Positions 24,501 to 35,700 of a stretch of DNA of 64,000 bases are shown piece after piece. The notes beneath the pieces are model-generated. The model was not told where the DNA came from, did no database searches, and saw only the letters and a list, made by a program, of their open reading frames with translations. The translations under genes and the position numbers were made by a program. Source of the DNA: Cafeteria roenbergensis (Eukaryota > Sar > Bigyra > Bicosoecida > Cafeteriaceae); the NCBI GenBank assembly GCA_008330645.1, contig VLTN01000038.1:274005-338004 (forward strand). The letters run 5' to 3'. Each line of letters begins with the position of its first letter. Position 1 is the stretch's first letter.

Positions 24501-27500
24501 CTCGCCGAACTTGCGGCCCCAGTCCTTGATACGCTCCGACACCAGCGCCTTGAGGGGCGCGATGTACACCGCCTTGCTTCCGGGCCGCTCGTTGAAGAGG
24601 CGGAACACCGCCAGCTCCGCGGCCACCGTCTTGCCCGAGCCAGTGGGCGCGCCGAGCAGCACGTTGTGGTCTGTGTGGTAGAGCACGTGGAAGATCTGCG
24701 TCTGGATGGGGTTGAAGTGCGTGAAGCGGAAGATGGACTCGAAGGCCTCGCACTGCAGGGCGGTCTTGGGCAGCGGCACCAGGTCCAGCAGGTCGGTGTG
24801 GGGCGGCGCCTCGTCGGGGAGCACCAGCGCGCGCAGGGGCAGCTCCACAGTCTCCTCCACGCCCTGCCAGCGGTCGTGGGTGGCGCGCACCCACAGCTGC
24901 GGCGGCATTGGGTCCGGCACCGGGATGGTGAAGGTGAGCCGCTGCTCCTCGCCGGCCTGCACCGCGCCCCGCGAGAAGGCGATGAGCTCGTGGTGGTAGA
25001 GCTGCTCGCTGCGGTCGTCCTCCACCCAGATCCACCACGGGTCGGTGCCGGCGCCGTGCACGCGGTCCACCCAGCGGAAGTCCGGCGTGACGGTCAGCGC
25101 CACCCTGAGCACGGAGCGGGTGATGGGCTGGGCCGACGCCTGCATGTACACGTGGGGCACCACCTCCACGGCGGCCTTGACCCGCGGGCCGGCGCGCGGG
25201 TAGTGGAGCATTGCGCCGATGTCCGCGGCGGTCATGTCTGCGAGCCTGTCCAGCCCGATGGGCACGCTCCGCGCGCCGCCGGTGCCCTCGATCTTGGTGA
25301 TGGCCTCCCAGGGCACGGCGTGGGCCGCGGCGACGCCGTGGCCCGCCGACCCGTAGCCGCCGGCCAGCTGGCGCAGGGGCGTCTGGTGCGCCCATACCCG
25401 CCTGTCCACCGCCTTGCAGAGCGACAGCATTGCGGTGGCGGCTGAGCACCAGCCGCGCCGCACCGAGATCTCGAAGAGCCCGCGGGCGATGCGCCCGGCC
25501 GACTGCGTGATGTACGAGGTGTCGCCCACCAGCGTGAAGGTGCGCGGACGCACCCCGTTGATGTACGCCTGCAGCAGGATGTTGGTCTTCACCTCGGTGG
25601 TGGCGAGCTCGCCCTTGACGTTGAAGGGAGCGTCCTTGCGCAGCATGGCCAGCTCCTTGAGCTCCTCGTCACGCACCCGCAGCTGCTGGAACTCGTCCGC
25701 CCTGCAGAGCAGCGCCAGGGCCTCTTCGTCCGTGGGCGGCCGGCGGGCCAGCTCGCGGTAGAAGAGGTCCATCGACTCGTGCCTGATGTAAAAGTGTGAG
25801 GCCACGCGGCCCATGTCCGTCGCCGCCAGGGCTCCGGAGCGCTCGTCGTACCGGATGAGCCGGCACTCGTCGAGGCGGCGCGCGGCGGCGCACACCAGCT
25901 CGATGCGCTTGCCCTCCAGCATCGGGTCGGCGCGGCACTCCTCGAGGCGGATGCCGTACGCCGTGGGGTTGCGGAGCATCCGCACGAAGAGGTACGTGTA
26001 GGACATCCAGATGACGGCCTCGCGCACGTTGGCCACGCTGCCAGACACGATTTCGGCGTTGAGGTGGTCGGGCAGGGACTTGATGAAGGAGGACTCGATC
26101 GACGTCTGGCGCAGCAGCCGCTGCTGGTAGTGGGAAAGCTTGTCCGACGTGGTGATGATGCAAGCCTCGCCTTCCGTGTCGAACTGCGGGCGGCCCGCTC
26201 GGCCGAAGATCTGAAGCACGTCAAGCACGGACAGGTCCACGAAACCGCCGGCCTCGGCGTTGTACACGTCGGTGCCCTTGATGATGACGGTGTGCGCCGG
26301 GAGGTTGACGCCCCAGGCCAGCGTGGCCGTGCAGCAGAGCACCTTAATTTCGCCCGCCATGAACAGCTGCTCCGCGAGGTTGCGGTCGCTGCGGAGCATG
26401 CCGGCGTGGTGGATGCCGATGCCCATGCCCACAAGCTCGCGCAGCTCGTGGTTCTTGCTCTTGCCCAGCTGCCGCAGCAGCGAGAGCACCTGGCCCGAGC
26501 GCTTGCGGCTGGGCGGGCCCCTGCCGGCCTTGATAGCCTCCATCAGCGGGGGCTCCCCCCGCTCCGCGCGCGCCTCGTCCATGGCTCGCAGCACGTCCTT
26601 GGGCACGGTCTTGAGGAAGGACCCGTCAGCGTCGGCAGACGCGAACAGCCGCTCGGCCGCGCCCGACTTGGCGGCGAGGGACGCGATCTCCATGCCCGTG
26701 CGGCCCGTGTCCTTGCGCGAGTGCACGAAGACCATGACCTGCTTCTCGCGCTCCATCGCCTCGACGCACTTGTCAAAGGCGAGCTCGGTCATGCGCTCGC
26801 GGCGCCGCCACGCGTTTCGCTCCGCCACGCCGAAGAACGTCTGCGCCAGGGGCACTGGCCGGAAGTCCGGGCCGAAGTGGAAGAGCCCCGTCTCGGGGTT
26901 GACCCGCAGGAAGAGGCCCACGTCCTGGTAGTTCGGCAGCGTCGCGGAGAGGCCCACGAGCCGAATCACGCTCTGCGATGCCTCCACCTGGCGCAGCGTG
27001 CGGGCAACGAGGCTCTCGATCACGGCGCCGCGGCCGTCGGCGAGGAGGTGGACCTCGTCGATGATGAGCAGGCGCACCTGCTGGGTGATGCCGCCTCCAC
27101 CCTCGCCGCTCTTGCGCGTGATCACGTCCCACTTTTCCGGCGTCACGACCAGCATTTGGGTCTCCGCGATCTCCCGGCGAGTGAGCTGCATGTCACCGGT
27201 GAGCTCGCGCACCCGCACGCCCAGGCCGGCGAGCCGCTTCCCAAACTTGTCCGTCACCTCCGCCGCCAGCGCCTTCATCGGCGCCACGTAGACGATCTTG
27301 AAGTCGTCTCGCTGCAGCACTCCGTCCACAAAGTGCTGCGACAGCTCGCGGCAGACTGCGAGCATGGCCACGTTGGTCTTGCCGGCGCCCGTGGGGGCGC
27401 ACACCAGGACGTTCTCGGAGGAATGATACGCCGTCTCGAACACGGCCGACTGCAGCGGGTTGAGCCGCTCCGTGCCCGCAAAGGCCACCTGGGCCCAGTC

Positions 27501-29585
27501 CTCCAGCTCGTCCACCCGCACCAAGTCGGCCTCGTCCACGTCCCGCAGGGCGGAAACCGGCGCGGGGATGTGAATCTTAATGTGGTCCTTGAACGACTCG
27601 TACGTGGATCCGGGCGGCAGCGACGCCTTCATGCGGTCGACGGCGCCGACGAAGCTGTCGCCCGTGCCGCCCACCAGCTCCCTCAGGGCGCGCAGCTCCG
27701 CGTTGGCCGCGTCCTCGCGCGCCGCCTCGTCGAGACGGCGGGCGTCCTCCCCCCGTCGCAGCATCGCGGCCGCGGCGGCGGACTCCTCAGACGTCGGCGC
27801 CCCCCCCGTCATGATTCCTGCTGCCATGACTTCACCGACGCCGCCGTCGGAGGCTGCGCCGCGCCCGCGCCCCCGCCGCCCGGACCGGGACTGCCGCTGG
27901 CCCGCCCTGCCCCCCGCGCCCGACGCGGCGTCACTGTCGGCGCCAGCCCCCACCATCCGGAGGCTCGGCGCCGCCGCCCCACCCGCCCCTCCCGCCAGCG
28001 ACGACGACGACGGCGGCGCCCCGGACCCGGCCTCCGCACCGCCGGCAGGCTTGCGCCCGGCCACCTCGTCGGCAGAGAGCGCTGCGATGGCCGGCACGCG
28101 CGCCAGCACCGCCTGCAGCAGCTCAAACCCGCCGTCCACATCCCCCACGAGCTCGAACAGAGCCATCTGCAGAGCAGCGTCCTCGCCCGGCTCCCCGCCG
28201 CGCGCCGCGCTCTCACGCGCCGCTGCTGCGATGCCGGACGCCAGCGAGTCGGCCGGCAGAGCCCCTGAGCGAGCGACTTCGCGGCACTGAGCCAGCAGCC
28301 ACGCCGCCGCGTCCTCAGATCCGCCAGCGCCGCTGCCCGCGCCGGAGCCCGTGGCCGCCGCTGGCGGCGTCTCCGTCCAGGTGGCAGCCTCGCCCTCTGG
28401 CAGAGCCGTGGCCGCCACCGCTAGGAACGGGTCAGCGCCGTCGAAGCCACCGCCGCCCGCGCCAGACTCGGAGACGCCCGCCGCCCCGGACTGAGCAACG
28501 TTGCCCCCCGAAATGAGTTCTGCTAGCATGCTGACGTCAGCCGGTCGCCACAACGCGCCGTCGTCAAGGTCGTCAAGACCGTTGCCGGCGCCGCCGCCGG
28601 GTGCAGCGGCCGCCCCGCCGCCGCCGCCGGCTGCCGCTTCCGCAATGTGCTTCGCAGCCCGGCCCCACGCCCAGTCCGGCACGATCCTGAGGCGAGAGGC
28701 GAAGCGCGGCGTGCTGGCGCTGCGAGCCGCGGCTCGGCCGGCCTCGGCGGCGCTGGCGCTGTCAGCCGCCAAGGCAGCTGCGGCGGTGACGAGGCCCCGG
28801 AAGGATGCGGCGGACCAGTGTGCTTGCCAGGCGGCGGCGCCTGTGCACGCGGCGGCGGCAGCGCGGGATCGGGCCGCGTCTGCCTTGGCAGACCCCCTGC
28901 TAGGCGTGTGGGGCGCGATGACGGCTGCGGCCGCTGCCTCCGCAGCCTCCAGCGCTGCCGGTGCAAGGTTCGCGCCAGCGCCGGCAGACCCGCCGACCGC
29001 ACGAGGCGACGGCGACGGCGACGGCGACGCGCTCGCCACGCCGCAGGCAAGCACCGCGGCCTCCCCGGCCGACGCCACTGCGGCCGCGGCCCATGCCTTG
29101 TACGCGGACATGGCGAGCGCCGCCGCCTCGTCGGGCGCACTCTCGCCGCCCACCGCTGCCTGGGCAGCCGCCACGACAGCCCCGGCAAACGTGCGCCCGC
29201 GGCGCAGCTGCAGGGTCTGGGAGGCACCACTGGGAACGCCCGCGCAGAACCAGGCCGAGGTGAGCATGCCCGACGCGGGCGGCGGAACGGACGAAAGCTC
29301 GGATTCCTCTTCCTCCGGGCCGCCGCCCCCAGCGCCAGCCGCCGTTCCAGACCCCGCCCCCATGCTCAGGGGCTCGCCGCGCGCCAGCTGCTCCCGCATG
29401 CGCTCGATGGCCGCCGCTCGCGAGCCAAGCTCGTCCTCCACCGACAGCGGAGGGGCTCCTGCGGCGTGCACCACGCGCAGCACCGAGGAAACACGCGCGG
29501 GGTGCACCCGGCGGGTCCCATCCAGCTCAGCCACGTGGGGTCCGTCCCAGATGTCATCGCTGTCTGGCCGGCCGTGACCGATCAT
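21591..29585 (-). CDS. ASCC3: ASCC3/Slh1-type tandem Ski2-like RNA/DNA helicase
   Basis: Uninterrupted 2664-residue protein with two helicase-Sec63 cassettes. Cassette 1: CAPTGAGKTNVAML (about 729), IVYVAPMKALAAE, IIDEVHLL, LVGLSATLPNY, GIHHAGMLRSDRNL. Cassette 2: GAPTGSGKTVAAELAVF (about 1645), VYIAPLKALVSERI, IIDEIHLLGEDRGP, VGMHHAGLPQTDRDI, then MMGRAGRPQFDDD. Both nucleotide-binding sites look intact. Sequence choice between ASCC3 and spliceosomal Brr2 favours ASCC3 (HIQGFPGKHYCPRM, FNPIQTQIFHVLYHTDHNVL, AWGVNFPAHLVVVKGTE). In the family it unwinds DNA for alkylation repair and splits collided ribosomes. It has a long, low-complexity N-terminus (~720 residues) and a Lys/Gly- then Asp/Glu-rich insert at 22980-23250 in the second Sec63 unit. 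The reading frame extends to a TTG at 29612, but ATG 29585 is the real first start. Confidence 0.95.
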   Translation of the reverse strand: MIGHGRPDSDDIWDGPHVAELDGTRRVHPARVSSVLRVVHAAGAPPLSVEDELGSRAAAIERMREQLARGEPLSMGAGSGTAAGAGGGGPEEEESELSSVPPPASGMLTSAWFCAGVPSGASQTLQLRRGRTFAGAVVAAAQAAVGGESAPDEAAALAMSAYKAWAAAAVASAGEAAVLACGVASASPSPSPSPRAVGGSAGAGANLAPAALEAAEAAAAAVIAPHTPSRGSAKADAARSRAAAAACTGAAAWQAHWSAASFRGLVTAAAALAADSASAAEAGRAAARSASTPRFASRLRIVPDWAWGRAAKHIAEAAAGGGGGAAAAPGGGAGNGLDDLDDGALWRPADVSMLAELISGGNVAQSGAAGVSESGAGGGGFDGADPFLAVAATALPEGEAATWTETPPAAATGSGAGSGAGGSEDAAAWLLAQCREVARSGALPADSLASGIAAAARESAARGGEPGEDAALQMALFELVGDVDGGFELLQAVLARVPAIAALSADEVAGRKPAGGAEAGSGAPPSSSSLAGGAGGAAAPSLRMVGAGADSDAASGAGGRAGQRQSRSGRRGRGRGAASDGGVGEVMAAGIMTGGAPTSEESAAAAAMLRRGEDARRLDEAAREDAANAELRALRELVGGTGDSFVGAVDRMKASLPPGSTYESFKDHIKIHIPAPVSALRDVDEADLVRVDELEDWAQVAFAGTERLNPLQSAVFETAYHSSENVLVCAPTGAGKTNVAMLAVCRELSQHFVDGVLQRDDFKIVYVAPMKALAAEVTDKFGKRLAGLGVRVRELTGDMQLTRREIAETQMLVVTPEKWDVITRKSGEGGGGITQQVRLLIIDEVHLLADGRGAVIESLVARTLRQVEASQSVIRLVGLSATLPNYQDVGLFLRVNPETGLFHFGPDFRPVPLAQTFFGVAERNAWRRRERMTELAFDKCVEAMEREKQVMVFVHSRKDTGRTGMEIASLAAKSGAAERLFASADADGSFLKTVPKDVLRAMDEARAERGEPPLMEAIKAGRGPPSRKRSGQVLSLLRQLGKSKNHELRELVGMGIGIHHAGMLRSDRNLAEQLFMAGEIKVLCCTATLAWGVNLPAHTVIIKGTDVYNAEAGGFVDLSVLDVLQIFGRAGRPQFDTEGEACIITTSDKLSHYQQRLLRQTSIESSFIKSLPDHLNAEIVSGSVANVREAVIWMSYTYLFVRMLRNPTAYGIRLEECRADPMLEGKRIELVCAAARRLDECRLIRYDERSGALAATDMGRVASHFYIRHESMDLFYRELARRPPTDEEALALLCRADEFQQLRVRDEELKELAMLRKDAPFNVKGELATTEVKTNILLQAYINGVRPRTFTLVGDTSYITQSAGRIARGLFEISVRRGWCSAATAMLSLCKAVDRRVWAHQTPLRQLAGGYGSAGHGVAAAHAVPWEAITKIEGTGGARSVPIGLDRLADMTAADIGAMLHYPRAGPRVKAAVEVVPHVYMQASAQPITRSVLRVALTVTPDFRWVDRVHGAGTDPWWIWVEDDRSEQLYHHELIAFSRGAVQAGEEQRLTFTIPVPDPMPPQLWVRATHDRWQGVEETVELPLRALVLPDEAPPHTDLLDLVPLPKTALQCEAFESIFRFTHFNPIQTQIFHVLYHTDHNVLLGAPTGSGKTVAAELAVFRLFNERPGSKAVYIAPLKALVSERIKDWGRKFGEGMGKRVVELTGDVTPDAKALQEADILVTTPEKWDGISRSWQRRGYVKKVGLVIIDEIHLLGEDRGPVLEVIVSRMRFIAAHTGSPVRIVGLSTALANAADLADWLGIDRVGLYNFRPSVRPIPMDVHIQGFPGKHYCPRMATMNKPVYAAVAEHSPDKPALVFVSSRRQTRLTALDLISLCATDDNPRRFLRMDPEACQALVDARVKDATLKHTLVFGVGMHHAGLPQTDRDIVEELFVGGKIQVLVCTSTLAWGVNFPAHLVVVKGTEYFDGKLGRYVDFAITDVLQMMGRAGRPQFDDDAVAVIMVHEPKKQFYRKFLYEPFPVESQLLGCLHDHINAEVAAGTIRSRADAADWLTWTYFFRRLVRNPSFYHLDATDPAAVSAYLAELVDSTLSDLERSGCVLLGEEAAEALGVDPQAEQRRATRRAKRREAQAKKEAMGVLGMGLEAIKTGKSGKTGKSGKGGGRALAWGDEAEAEAEAAAAAAKAGAAAGDADDDDDEEPIDVQDLVAPSMLGHISSFYYLSHATAGMVEDRLLTEAEADPSLAALQDHSLLLRILCDAAEFDELPVRHNEELLNEQLAELLPWAPGGPLDDPHVKAFLLLQAHMARVPLPISDFLNDTRSVLDQAPRVLNAMVDVAANAGLLPAALTLMELSQCLAQARFPFDSTLLQLPRVDEAFLADVHAAVVDRAGPSADAAARAAALEAGLEGVWSEKRGAAEPEIRAVGIAELLEALAAEPASHARGAASPLLGKCLASLRGSAREKVAQTLARDFPLIDVRWTLRSADTGEELMTSSTRSGEGSPAVCGSGLELRVEVRSAKGALPRKAPCPMWAKPRGFGWWLVAGDELTGELLAVKRIGTSGRGGAFTLSLDAPDAPLADGAPWEPVLMLVSDVVMGLDQQLALTVPLVEASAAAPAAIDAAAAAAASAGAGGASAAAAAADSGPGSEIRAPVGTSGGAFDELFRV

Positions 29586-29773
29586 CCTGGCGGCGCCGCC
29601 AGCGAGTGGCAAGAGCGCCGCATCGCACTCGCGAATTGCAGGACCTGCAGCTCTGCACGCGACTGCGGCTGGGTTGGAGCCCCGAATCGCCCGCAGAGTC
29701 GGCTTTGGACTCGGGCTCGGCAGATCCGCGGAAAATTTGCTTGACTCCGGGCCACAGCTTCGCGGGGCGGAAC
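29586..29773. promoter_or_regulatory. Short bidirectional upstream region of ASCC3 and the USP gene
   Basis: Only 188 bp separate the ATG of ASCC3 (29585, minus) and the ATG of the deubiquitinase (29774, plus), so both promoters must share or overlap this region. It is less GC-rich than the flanking coding sequence. No specific factor site can be assigned. Confidence 0.5.
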
Positions 29774-32700
29774 ATGGCCGACAAGGCCGACGTTACCGGA
29801 AAGTCCGTGCAGGAGCGGCTGCTTGACGATCTCAGCTCCGGTCCCAAGCGTGGTGAGCGCTTGCCGGCACGCTCTCGGCCGGCCGGGCGGCCAGCTCGCG
29901 CAAAGGCGCCGAGCGCGAACCAGCGTCCCGGGGCGCGCGCTCCTGCCCCCTGCCTCGCACGAGGCCGCCCCGGGGCAGCTCGCGCCGTGCGCGCTCCGGC
30001 CGCGCGGGCGCTGCCGGGCTTCGCCGCTGATGGGGCGCCGGCGGCCCGCGCGCCTGCTCTGGGCAGGTGCGGATGTTTGACCCGTGCGCTGCACTCCCGC
30101 CCTCGCTCGCTCGTGCCGGCAGCGCCCTCCTCCGTGCGCCACGCCAGTCGCGCTCCGGCCCTGCCTCACGCAACGTGCCTTCGCAGGTCGTCCCCGCGGC
30201 GGGAGCGATGGAGGTGAGTCCTCCGCATGCGGCGAGCGCTGCGACGCTATCCGCGAAAAAGCTCGAGTGGCTGTCTGCCGAGAGCGCGCAACCCGACGAC
30301 GCTGCTGGGCCACTCCGCCCCCCCGCCCTCCCCTTCGCCCCGCGCTTTTGCAGGCCTTGACGGCCAGAGCCCGCAGAAGGGCGCCAAGCGGTCCAGCAGC
30401 GGCGGCAGGGTGCGCCCTGCTGGCAAGGACCTCAGCGCCCTGGACGGCCTCGTCGGGGCAAGGGGGGCGGGCGCCCCCTCCTTCCCAGCGGCAAGCACTC
30501 TGGCCGACCCGAGCGCACGGCACTTCGCTGGCCTGTCGAACCAGGGCGCCACCTGCTACATGAACAGCCTGCTGCAAACGCTGTTCATGACGCCGGACTT
30601 TCGCGACCTCATGTTCCGCTGGCGCTACAGCCGAGCAGTGGACGGTCCCCCGGACATGTGCGTCCCCCTGCAGCTGCAGAAGCTCTTTGCGGTGCTGCAG
30701 TCCACGCGCCGGCGCGCCATCGAGACCAAGGCGCTGACACACAGCTTCGGCTGGTCGGGCTCGCAGGCGTTCGAGCAGCACGACGTGCAGGAGCTCGCAC
30801 GGGTCCTGCTCGACGCGCTGGACGAGACGGTGCACGCGGGGCAGCAGGCCGCAGGGGCCAAGGCGGACGGCGCCGTCGCCGCTGCGACCGCGGACGAACC
30901 CGCGACCGCTGCTGGCGGCCCCGGCCCCGCTGCTGCCGCTGCTGCCGCTGGTCCCGGCGGCCTGCGGGCCCCCAGCTCCATCTTTGGCGGCCAGCTGGAG
31001 GAGTACGTGCGCTGCGACGAGTGCGGCAACACCCGCCGCCGCTTCGCCGACTTTCAGGACCTGTCCCTCGACGTCGTGCCCTTCGGGGCCGAGCGCGGTT
31101 TCGCCAGCATCGGGGAGTCGCTGGCGTCGTACTGCGCGCCGGAGGTGATGGACGGCAGCAACAAGGTGCAGTGCGACGTGTGCGGGCGCCAGACGCGCAC
31201 CGTCAAGGGCAGTCGCGTGTCCAAGTGGCCTCAGTATCTCGTGCTGCAGCTGAAGCGATTCACCATCGACATGCTGAGCCCGACGCTGCAGCGCGTCAAG
31301 CTGCAGGACCCCGTGGCCTTTCCCTTCTCGCTCGACGCGCGCCAGCTCATGGCCGAGGCGGAGGAGGGCAGGGCGGCGGAGGCGGCGCGCATCGGCGGCG
31401 CGGACGGGCCGGCGGGAGCGCCCCCCCCGGCGGCGGCGGAGGAGGTGGACGGCGACCAGGGCGGTGGGGACGGCGAGCCTGCGGCCGGTGCGGCCGCGTC
31501 TGACAACGAGTCCGGGTCTGCCGCCCGTGCCAGCAGCGCTGACGCCGAAGCGTCTGGTGGCGAGGGCCCCGCCTCCCGCAAGGCCCCGCCGCCGCCTCCG
31601 CGCAACCACACTGTCACGCCCCCGCCCCCCCCCGGCCAGTTCGAGCTCTTCGCGGTGCTGGTGCACTCGGGCGGCGCGCTGGGCGGCCACTACTACGCAT
31701 ACGTGAAGGATCTGGAGTCCTGCCGCTGGTTCAACTTCAACGACAGCTCGGTCAGCCCCATCGACGAGGCCACGGTCCGGTCCGCGTACGGCACGGGAAA
31801 GGCATCCTACGGCGCGTCCGCGTACATGCTGGTGTACAGAGAGGTGCCGGAGACCGAGCGCCCGCCCGCCCAGGCCGCCGACTCCAAGGAGGAGGCCGAC
31901 GCCGCCGCCGCTGCCGCCGCTGCCGCACTCATCGCCGCCGGCGCGCCTGCCGCTGGCGGCGCGGCTGACGGAGCCAGCCCGGGCGCGGCGTCGTCGTCAG
32001 CTGACCAAGGCGCGTCGCCCGGCCAGGGGGCGACTGCCGCCCACCTGGCGGCGAGCGGGTCGGCATCCAGGCCTGGCCCAGCCGCCAGGGTGGTTCGTCG
32101 GTCGCTCTTCCCGGACACCTCCCTGCTGCCGCCCGGCCTGCTGCGCGCGCTGGAGAGCGCGGAGGCCGAGGAGAAGAAGGCCGAGGAGGAGCGGGCTCGG
32201 CAGGCCCGGCAGGCGCGGCTGTCGGTGCACTCCTTCGCCGACGAGGACACCGTGGTCGATGTGTGGATTGACAGGGAGGAGGGGACCGTCGGTGAGCTCA
32301 TCCGGCGGGCGCTGGTGGGGCTGGGCGCAGCGCCGGACGCGCCGCCGGCGGCTCCCGGCGGGCCAGGCGCCGGCGACGGCGCGGCGGCCGGGGACGGGGA
32401 TGGGGGTGCCGATGCGGACGGCGCCGACCACGGCCCCGACGAGGCGGCAGAGCGTCCCAGGGAGCTGGAAGGCTTTCTGTTCATCGGCGGCGGAGGAAGC
32501 GACGCGGCCCCCAAGGCTGGGCCAACCCCGGCCAGCGGCGACGCCCCGGCCGGTGGCGACACCGCGGGCGGACCTGGGGACGCGGCCGCGAGCTCTGCCG
32601 CTGCGCCCGGCGCTGAGGCAGAGCCCGCCGAGGCGGAGCCTGACGAGGCGGAGCTGGACCCCACGGTGCACTGGGGGATGTGGCGCGGCGTGGACCTGCG

Positions 32701-35700
32701 CCTGTTCCGCCTCCGCCGCTACGACGTGCACGCCAAGCTCGCCAGAGAGGAGTTCCCGGACAACGCGGCGCCCCTGAGCCGGGCCCGTATCTACTCCTAC
32801 TCGCACGTGGTGCTGGAGCGACGCGCCAGCGTGCGCGAGGAGTGGGAGGAGTACAACCCGCTGCACGTCGGGCTCAAGGTGCGGCAGTGGTCTCAGGAGA
32901 GCGGGGCTTGCCTCCCGGCCTGCACCCTGCGCATGTCGCGGAGCAGCAGTCTCGGCAACCTTCGCGGGCGTGTATCAGAGATCACGGGAATCCCTCCAGC
33001 GTCGCTCCGGCTGCTGCGCTGCGACGCCGGCATTGGCAGCGAGCCGCGCGCGTTCGAGCTCGTAGGCGACGCATACCCCATTTCCAGAATGGGCATCTCC
33101 ACCAATGTGACCATCTTCGCCGAGGACCTGCGCTGCGAGGGCGTGCAGGCGGCTATCAGCGAGGCGGAGGCAGCGTGGCAGGCAAGCCTGCTCGCAGTGG
33201 ACGAGGGGGACGAGGCTGCTGGTCCGGCCGGAGGCGCCGCCACCAGCGGGCGGCCCGGCGACGCGACCAGCCTGCCTGCGTCGTACGGCGCGGCTATGCC
33301 TCGGAGCGAGGTCGACCACACGGAGCTGGCGGAAGCACCGTCCACTGACGACGAGGGCGACGCCGCCCCGGCGGGCGGCATCGGCGGAGACGAGGGGAGC
33401 GGCACCACGCCCGGCGAGGACGCCGCCGCCAGCCCGTCCCAGCAGGCCGGCGAAGCGCCTGCGGCAGGCGGCAGCGGCGTGAAGCTGCCCCCCAAGGGCG
33501 GCATTGGCCGTGGCACCGGCGTGACGCTGCTGCCCCCCCGCAGCCGCACGGGCACCACGCCAGGCACCACCCGCAGCGGACTGCCGGTGCACGACTCCTT
33601 CGCCCGCCGCACCAAGTCCTCCAAGCTCCACGACGCGTCGCAGGGCCCCTCCTCGGACCCGGCAACCGCCGTCGTGTCGGGGGCAGCCTCGCGCCGCGGC
33701 ACGCAGCCCGCGCACGCGCCCCGCGTCTCCACGTCCACGCACCCGGGGCCGGGCGGCAGGGGCGGGGACGATCCCGACGCGCCGGCGGTGAGCGAGGTGT
33801 TCACCATCCCCAGCGGGGCCGGCGCCGTGCCGGTGCGGCTCGACTCCTCCCCCTGCGTGGGCGTCTACGAGAAGGAGCTCAACACCATCACCGTCCGCGT
33901 GCCGCTGGTGCTGGGGGAGGGCAGGCCCCCCCTGCCCGGGCGCGTCGCCATCGACCGGCGGGAGTCCCAGGCGGCTCTCAAGCTGGCCATCGCGCGGCAC
34001 TTCGGCCGCGAATCCATCGACGGGCTGGTCTTCCGGATGCACAGCGCCGCAGGCAAGATCCTCGCGGCCCAGCTGGACAATGGCCGGACCATCCGCGACG
34101 CTCTCATTCACGACGGGAACAATATCTTTGTGGAGGAAGGCTCCGAGGAGCTGGCCGACCGGGTTGATGTTCCGGTGACGTTCTGGCGACCGTCCTTCCC
34201 GCTCGGCACCGACTGGGCGGGCCCTCCCGCCGTCATGACCTACGAGGAGGCATTGGCTCTGGTGGCGCCAGAGGGGGCGCCCATCGCCCCCTGCGCGCCG
34301 CACTTTGCGCCTGAGCTCCCCTCGCCGCAGGAGGCAGAGTGGGCTCGCCAGGAGATCGCGAGGCTGGCGACCAGGTCCGCGGCGCTCCGGCGGAAGGAGG
34401 AGCGCGAACAGAAGGCCCAGGCCGCTGCCGACACGGCCGCTGCCGACAAGAACGGTGGGAAGCCCGAGGCCGACAAGGACGGTGGCAAGCCCGACGCCGA
34501 CAAGGCAGCCGCTGACAAGGCGGACGCTGACAAGGCGGGCGCTGAGCCCGAGGCCGAGGACCCGGAAGCAATCGCGGCTGATGCCGCTCTCATTGCAGAC
34601 GAGTGGGGTCCGCTCGGCGCGCCGCGGAACATGGAGCCGCACCCCGACATCGGCCCGGCCACCTGCGTGGAGGCGGGCACTGTGAAGCTGTCCCTGGCCA
34701 TGGACGACGTCGTGGTGCGGGGGCTGATCGGCGACCGCCTCCGGGCCATCGGGGCGCTGGAGCCGGCGCTGCAGGCAGTCGCCGACGGCGAGCGGTCGGA
34801 CGACCACTCAGCGCAGCGGCAGCCGGCCACTGAGCCCGCTGCTTCAGCAAAGCCAGTGGCTGCTGGGGCGGGCGATGCACCGGCACCAACCGAGGCTGAC
34901 GCAGGCGCCGCCAGTGACGCCGAGGCGGTCGCCGCCAGTGGCGCCGGCGAGGCCGACGCCGCCGCCGTGGCGTGGCTGCCCGCCGACCGCCGCTCCGCCT
35001 GGGCGGCCCTCGGCGTGTCCGTCTTTTCTCAGCGGATCATCTTCTCAGAGACGTTCGGCAACCGCACCCTCCGCTACAACGCGAAGCTTTCGTCCATGAC
35101 TAGGCACCTCAGCTCCTACTCGCCGCTGCTAGCCACCCCGCGGCGCGACTGCGACTTTGGCAACGACGCACTCATGGCCCTCCCGGCAGAGCCGGAGACT
35201 GGCGAACGCAAGTTCGAGTGCCTGTTCATCCGCTGGGTGGACCGCACGCGACTGCGGCTGCTGCCGCCTCGGCAGGTCGTCATCAGCCGCGAAAGCCACG
35301 TGCTGGAGCTTGGCCTGCGCCTGGAGCGGGCCTGCGGGATCCCGGCTCGCTACCTCCAGTTCAGCAACACGGGCACGTTCCTCGGCCTTCACAACATGGA
35401 CACGCTCACCTGGTGGCGCTTCACGGACAAGTACCGCTTCGCCAAGATGTGGGTCGACACCACCTGCATCGTCGTCACCACCACGGACGACTGCCCTGCC
35501 TTTCCCCCACGCTACGCCCCGCAGTCCGCGCTGCGAAAGTTTGACCCGTACGCGATCAAGACGGCGGCCGAGGGAGGGGCGGCGACCGGCACCGCCGCTG
35601 CCACAGCCGCCTCGGTCCGCACGGCGCGGCCCCGGCAGCTGGACCGCGGCATCAAGATCCAGACGCACCAGCAGCGGCAGCGTATCGCCGGGCCAGCCGT

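Noticed and set aside
21591-29585. Spliceosomal Brr2 (SNRNP200)
   Set aside because: Cassette 2 keeps intact helicase motifs and ASCC3-specific segments (GFPGKHYCPRM, FNPIQTQIFHVLYHTDHN), which Brr2 lacks.
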